DNA from: Eleginops maclovinus
Taxonomy: Eukaryota > Chordata > Actinopteri > Perciformes > Eleginopidae
Length of the DNA stretch: 64,000 nt
NCBI RefSeq assembly: GCF_036324505.1
Contig: NC_086363.1
Span: forward strand, 12,290,653 to 12,354,652
Direction of reading: 5' to 3'
Shown: in pieces, positions 49,100 through 64,000 of the stretch
How the letters are laid out: every line of letters begins with the position of its first letter
Position numbering within the stretch: position 1 is the first letter of the stretch
The notes under the pieces: generated by a model
The model's database searches: none
The model's input: only the letters and a program-made list of their open reading frames with translations
What the model was told of the DNA's origin: nothing
Translations under genes and position numbers: made by a program

Positions 49100-50691
49100 A
49101 CTCTTACCATCATGGCGTGCTGGATAACGGACTGCCCCCAATTCTCACCACTGGGTCCTATTTAGAGGAGACACCACCTGGTTCTCTGTGGTTTCTGCTG
49201 GTTTTGAGACTACTTAGAACATTTGCATATAGCAACTCGTTCATGTTCTAAACACAAATGGTTGCATGCTTTCATTTTATTGGTTTTATTAGAGCAATGA
49301 GAAGTCCAATGTCAATTGCTCAACCACATATTCATACAAGGAAAAGGAAATGATGTGCTTCGATTTAGAATAACACTTTTCCAGTTGTCTCTTCTCTGCC
49401 TTATGCTACTTGTTGGAATTTTTGGCTTCAGGTACCATAAGCCTACAGTAGCAGAGAGAGTTCCAGGTTAAAGAAAACCACTTTTAAAAAATAATACATT
49501 TCATCTATATATATATATTATTTTTTAATTTTTGGTGGAAATACACAATTTTACCCAGGTCGCCCCAGCACTTGAGCCACAACATTGTGATTGCTAATAT
49601 TATGTGATACTCGTGAGTATTGCAGTTGTATACTGTGATTTTTTGCCACTAATCACTTTGTTGTGCCTGCAGTAATATTCTGAAATAATATAGATTGGGA
49701 CAATAAAAAAGTATAAAGAATTGATTGAATCGTGATTCAATTACGTAACATAATGACGTGTTTTTTATGCAGAACTAATTTTATAACATTGGCTTTTAAT
49801 TTATTTATATTAAAGCCCTGACATGTTAATGTATGATCACATAATTGAATGTGAATATATCAAAGCACTTCACTCTAACTCGTTGGGATGAACATTGGAG
49901 TGAAGGTGTGTATATTAAAGGTTCATAAGCTGGATGGGATCTTCCCAAGTGGAAAAGTGATGAATTACTACTGTACTGTAAGTTATGTGTGAGGGAGGGG
50001 CCCCAACAGGGACTCCCAAATTGTTCATAATTGGGTTGTTTCTGACGGCTAACCAGGGCACGCATTGACGACATCATGGTACATTAATATTGCTGTACAT
50101 TACAACTTTGGAAATGTTGATGTTTGAGTGTGTTAACGTGTTAGCCATCATCCAAAACTGCTATTTGCCAGTGTGAAAATGTGAAAAACCACATTTTTTT
50201 GTATGTATGATAGCCTCGTTTGCTTCAATGAAATTTGTCAATTGCCTTTCAGGTTTTGTACCAAAGACTGGATCATTTTAAAGAAATGAATAGCCTCCTG
50301 TTGAAATCGCCTTCTTTTTGATGCGCAGTTCAAGGACACTCATTTTTCTGTCTTTTGTTGTTTCGGATTTTTACTCCATTCTCTAGACTGGAAACAGTTG
50401 CATCAATACAGGAATAGAAAATCTCTCTGTTTTATCTTTTTGGCACATAGCTGTGTCTTTCATAGCTTTTAATATAAATTCAATCCTTTTCTGAGTGGTT
50501 TCTCAGAGCCTGCAGAGGAACATATCTGCACCACAAAGTCAAACATTACTTATATTTCTCTTGTGGAAAGCTGTGGTGTACAAATAATGTGTCATCTCCC
50601 TGCCTTGTATTACCTTGTTTACTGTGAATGTATTTCAAATAATGTCTTATTACTGCCTCTGAAATGACCACTAAAGAAGCCTGTAAATAAA
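49100..50691 (+). other. arhgap18: arhgap18 3' UTR with poly(A) signal
   Basis: About 1.6 kb of A/T-rich sequence after the TAA at 49097-49099. AATAAA at 50686-50691 is a likely end signal. There is no other gene on either strand; the open frames here are short and have no protein-like composition. Confidence 0.6.
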
Positions 50692-51580
50692 CCTGCAGTT
50701 ATTAATGATTAATTAATAATAACAGACGTGCTTGTATGAGTGTTTATGTATGCAAAATACTTGAATGTTTTCGTGTTTCAACTTAACCCATTTCTGGTTT
50801 CATATGAACTGAATGACCTCCACTGTCAAATGTGCATACCTCCTTACATTAACTTCCCAACTCCACCAGTAGAGAACCATGCTAATTTCCTGTGAACTAA
50901 TGGCCCCAGCCAGTCTGTAATTATCAGAGTGCTAATGGTTTTAGTGGGGCTTAAAAGTGCATGTGTGAAATTGCACTGGACAACTATGGATCAGACACAG
51001 ACACTAGGCGTAATATGCTGAAAGTTGAAGTCGATGCTGACTGCAATAACGACCAAGACTGGTCATACAGTGTTTTGGATTTAATTGCATAACTAATATT
51101 CTTCAGGGGTATTTATTTGTTATTAAAAAGAGTACTAGGTTTCTGATGTTATGCTCATGCTGGAGGAGAATAAACACAGGCATGAACTAGTCATACATTG
51201 TTTTTTTAAAGAGACATCCTAAAGCTTAAATTGAATATAGTACAATTTTAACATATTTCTGTTTATTACTATTGCTAACCCACTTACTGCAGAACTTCTC
51301 TCATGTCAATTCGAAATCATACACAAGCCAAATATGACACAACACTTGTAGATAAACGATTCACTTTATCAAAATGAAATTGCAATCAAATCCGATCCGT
51401 TCTCAAAATTGCCTTTTTGCAACAAAAAAATACACATGCTTTAAATGTCCTACTCCCTGTGTATCCACTGCAACCCGCTCTAATGATTATTTTCTTAACG
51501 TGTATTGGTGTCGTGGACAAACCGGACAAACCCATCAACTAGAAACAAAATTGTGTACTCACCTGATTCGCTGATAGAGC
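50692..51580. other. Intergenic spacer between arhgap18 and sel1l
   Basis: About 0.9 kb of A/T-rich sequence in which I see nothing specific. Confidence 0.6.
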
Positions 51581-52114
51581 TTAGGTGCCCGCTCATTGGC
51601 TACTGTCAAACTAAACGCGCTGTGATTGGTCGAAATGAGGGAATAGGAAGTGTCGATCAGTAGTAGGGGCTTAACATGGGTAGCTAAGTAGTATCTGGAT
51701 AATATAAATGAAAAGCCTTGCATGTCGTTGTAAAGCGTGGATGTTTGGGAGTACCGAGAGGTAGTAGGCAAACATTTATTACACTAAGGAGTTGCGTCTC
51801 ATTCAAATATTTCGCTGTTTGGTTGGTCTTTCGTGTGGCTGTGTAACACTAGCTTGTTAGCTAGCTAACGTTAATCGTCAGTTACTCCTCTGCTAGCGCA
51901 TTTTGCATTGGAATCTGTTAGCTTTGTTTGACAGCTACCGGAGCCAAAGTCAATCAGGTTTTTATCCTAAGAGAACACGGTTCCGTTTGGTTGAGCCTCT
52001 GAGAGTTTATTTAAGCTACATATCATAGTGTGACCCAACTGTAACTGAATGTTTGGCAATAGAAGTAGCAGCAGCTACAGCTAGCAGATTGTTAGCTTGT
52101 CCACATCAACAACA
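51581..52114 (+). promoter_or_regulatory. sel1l: sel1l promoter and 5' UTR region
   Basis: Two inverted CCAAT boxes are visible (CTCATTGGCTACT near 51591 and TGATTGGTCGAAA near 51622). SEL1L is an unfolded-protein-response target, so an ER stress element (CCAAT-N9-CCACG) was looked for; I did not find an exact one. The transcription start is not certain, perhaps near 51750-51900. Confidence 0.45.
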
Positions 52115-62626
<10,512 letters not shown>

Positions 62627-64000
62627 GAGGATGCCAGCCGGAGCGAGGGCAGTGAGAGACACTCTGTGGAGCAGGGGGCGCTCACTAGCTGAATACCTGC
62701 TAGTCTTAGCGCCTCTCGTAGCTCCACATGCTGACAAATATTGACTGCTGAACTCTGCTGACCCACAACTCCCTCTCTGCTTTTAAAATAAGCTGGTCCT
62801 GTGCTGGAGAGAGACAGCGGGGGTGTTTATGGACAGAACAGAGTGTTCCGGGAGGATAACACAGACGTGGGACTTGCTAGTCTGTGACTCAGGGTACTGC
62901 CAGAAGAAGCACCTGTGTCCTCACCATGACAGAAAGCCTTTTGGTTGCCAGATCAAAAGACGTTTGGACTAATCAAATCTAAAATGTGCGTTAGTTTCTT
63001 CTCACTTTCACATTTTTTTTGGAGGAAATCACACTCAGCAAAACTGCCTCGATCCTAATTTAGAAAGAAAATATCAGACAGGAAAACGTAAATTCGAATC
63101 CTTTTTATTTGGTTGGTAAAGAAGGTTTTTGCATGTGTCGTCTGAACATTTTGACTTTAATTTTAGCCACTATTTATCAGAGCGAACCAATTTGTATCGC
63201 AATAATGGTTCATAAGTGTAGTTGATATGTCCTTCTCACACCTGCAATAAGAAGGAAGGAAAATTCATTGAGCATAATATGCTGAAATGTTTTAAAGCCA
63301 TGTGATGTCATTAGTAGGAAATAGCTGAGCAGTTGATGGATAGAACCTCTGTGCTGGATAGATGATTTAATTTTGAGCACACGGATTGATGCGTGTTTAA
63401 AAATGTCAGACACAAAGAAGGAGAAGCTGCTTAATCCTCACCCCTCCAAAGGAATTTAGGAGAGTGAAATCGTAGAACATAGGCTTTTTAAATCTTTAAA
63501 ACAATGAACGAGTGGTCGTCATATCAGTAATTTCTCTCAACCCATTTCCGCCTTCTTTTTAGTTTATTAGGAGTCAACTAGCAGAAATTGGAGCAGCCTT
63601 AAAGAAAGCAGCGCCTCCAACTCTGAATTGTTCGTAGGGACTTTTTTTTCCTGTGTGTTTGGTTACATAACTTGTGAGAATTTTCCACCCCCTCACCAAA
63701 AGTCCAAGTTGGATTTCTGCCTACACTTTTCAGCTCGGATGGACTCAAGTCTGAGACATGAAGCCATGGTTCAGGCCGTACAGTATTTATCGAAACAACG
63801 TGAGGGACTTCTGATTTCGCCACATGCTGTTTTCTTTCTGTCCATGTGTTCAGCTCCACAGTGCGTGCTCGTTGTTAGTTATTGAGAGCTGATCCGCCAA
63901 GATGTCTGCATGAAGTCAAAAAGGGACAATGATGAGGAACATGGATACCACACACCGCTCTCAATTTGTCTAAAAAAATTAACACTTGGTCAAGACTGCA
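62627..64000 (+). other. sel1l: sel1l 3' UTR to the right edge
   Basis: Non-coding sequence following the TGA at 62624-62626. No canonical AATAAA is visible before the window ends, so the transcript may run beyond it or use a variant signal. The open frames at 63.6-63.9 kb have no recognisable protein character. Confidence 0.55.

Noticed and set aside
51500..51640. Possible ER stress element upstream of sel1l (ATTGG near GTCGTGG and two inverted CCAAT boxes)
   Set aside because: Spacing and sequence do not fit CCAAT-N9-CCACG or the ERSE-II form exactly, so it was not called.

Overview
The window is vertebrate nuclear DNA, almost certainly from a ray-finned fish and probably a spiny-rayed teleost (the lineage is inference). 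Five protein-coding genes with ordinary GT-AG introns can be read exon by exon. Between and inside them lie long dinucleotide microsatellites and small non-autonomous DNA transposons of types common in teleosts (TTAA-flanked MITEs, hAT, Tc1/mariner, PIF-Harbinger). There is no operon, CRISPR, phage or plasmid signal, and I saw no convincing tRNA, rRNA or snoRNA gene.

Layout, left to right: (1) tmem200a, minus strand, coding exons at 129-3296, with a possible 5' UTR exon near 12.9-13.2 kb. (2) tmem244, plus strand, 18.4-22.6 kb (first exon uncertain), a small SYS1-like four-pass membrane protein. (3) fkbp6, plus strand, 24.8-27.4 kb, an FKBP-TPR co-chaperone of the germline piRNA pathway, with transposon remnants immediately upstream. 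(4) A poorly explained interval, 28.1-31.9 kb, holding a possible orphan first exon. (5) arhgap18, plus strand, 32.2-49.1 kb, 18 coding exons, a RhoGAP. (6) sel1l, plus strand, 52.1-62.6 kb, 21 coding exons, the ER membrane adaptor of the HRD1 ubiquitin ligase, followed by 3' UTR to the right edge.

Context: tmem200a, tmem244 and arhgap18 match, in order and relative orientation, the human 6q22-q23 block ARHGAP18-TMEM244-L3MBTL3-SAMD3-TMEM200A (recalled knowledge). L3MBTL3 and SAMD3 are not recognisable in the 14 kb where they would be expected. fkbp6 and sel1l lie on other chromosomes in human (7q11 and 14q31), so the block has been rearranged. The five genes do not form a pathway; they are independent neighbours.

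I did not find a clearly new biological system. The best leads are: a full-length SYS1-like C-terminus in tmem244, which the human protein appears to lack; an fkbp6 intron that works only with a non-canonical GC donor; two splice sites flush against long (CA)n/(GT)n tracts; a PIF-Harbinger remnant in sel1l that still encodes a MADF-like domain; and a long-inverted-repeat element with an integrase-like helix fragment directly upstream of fkbp6. All exon boundaries were read by eye from splice consensus, codon phase and remembered human proteins; no alignment or transcript evidence was available.
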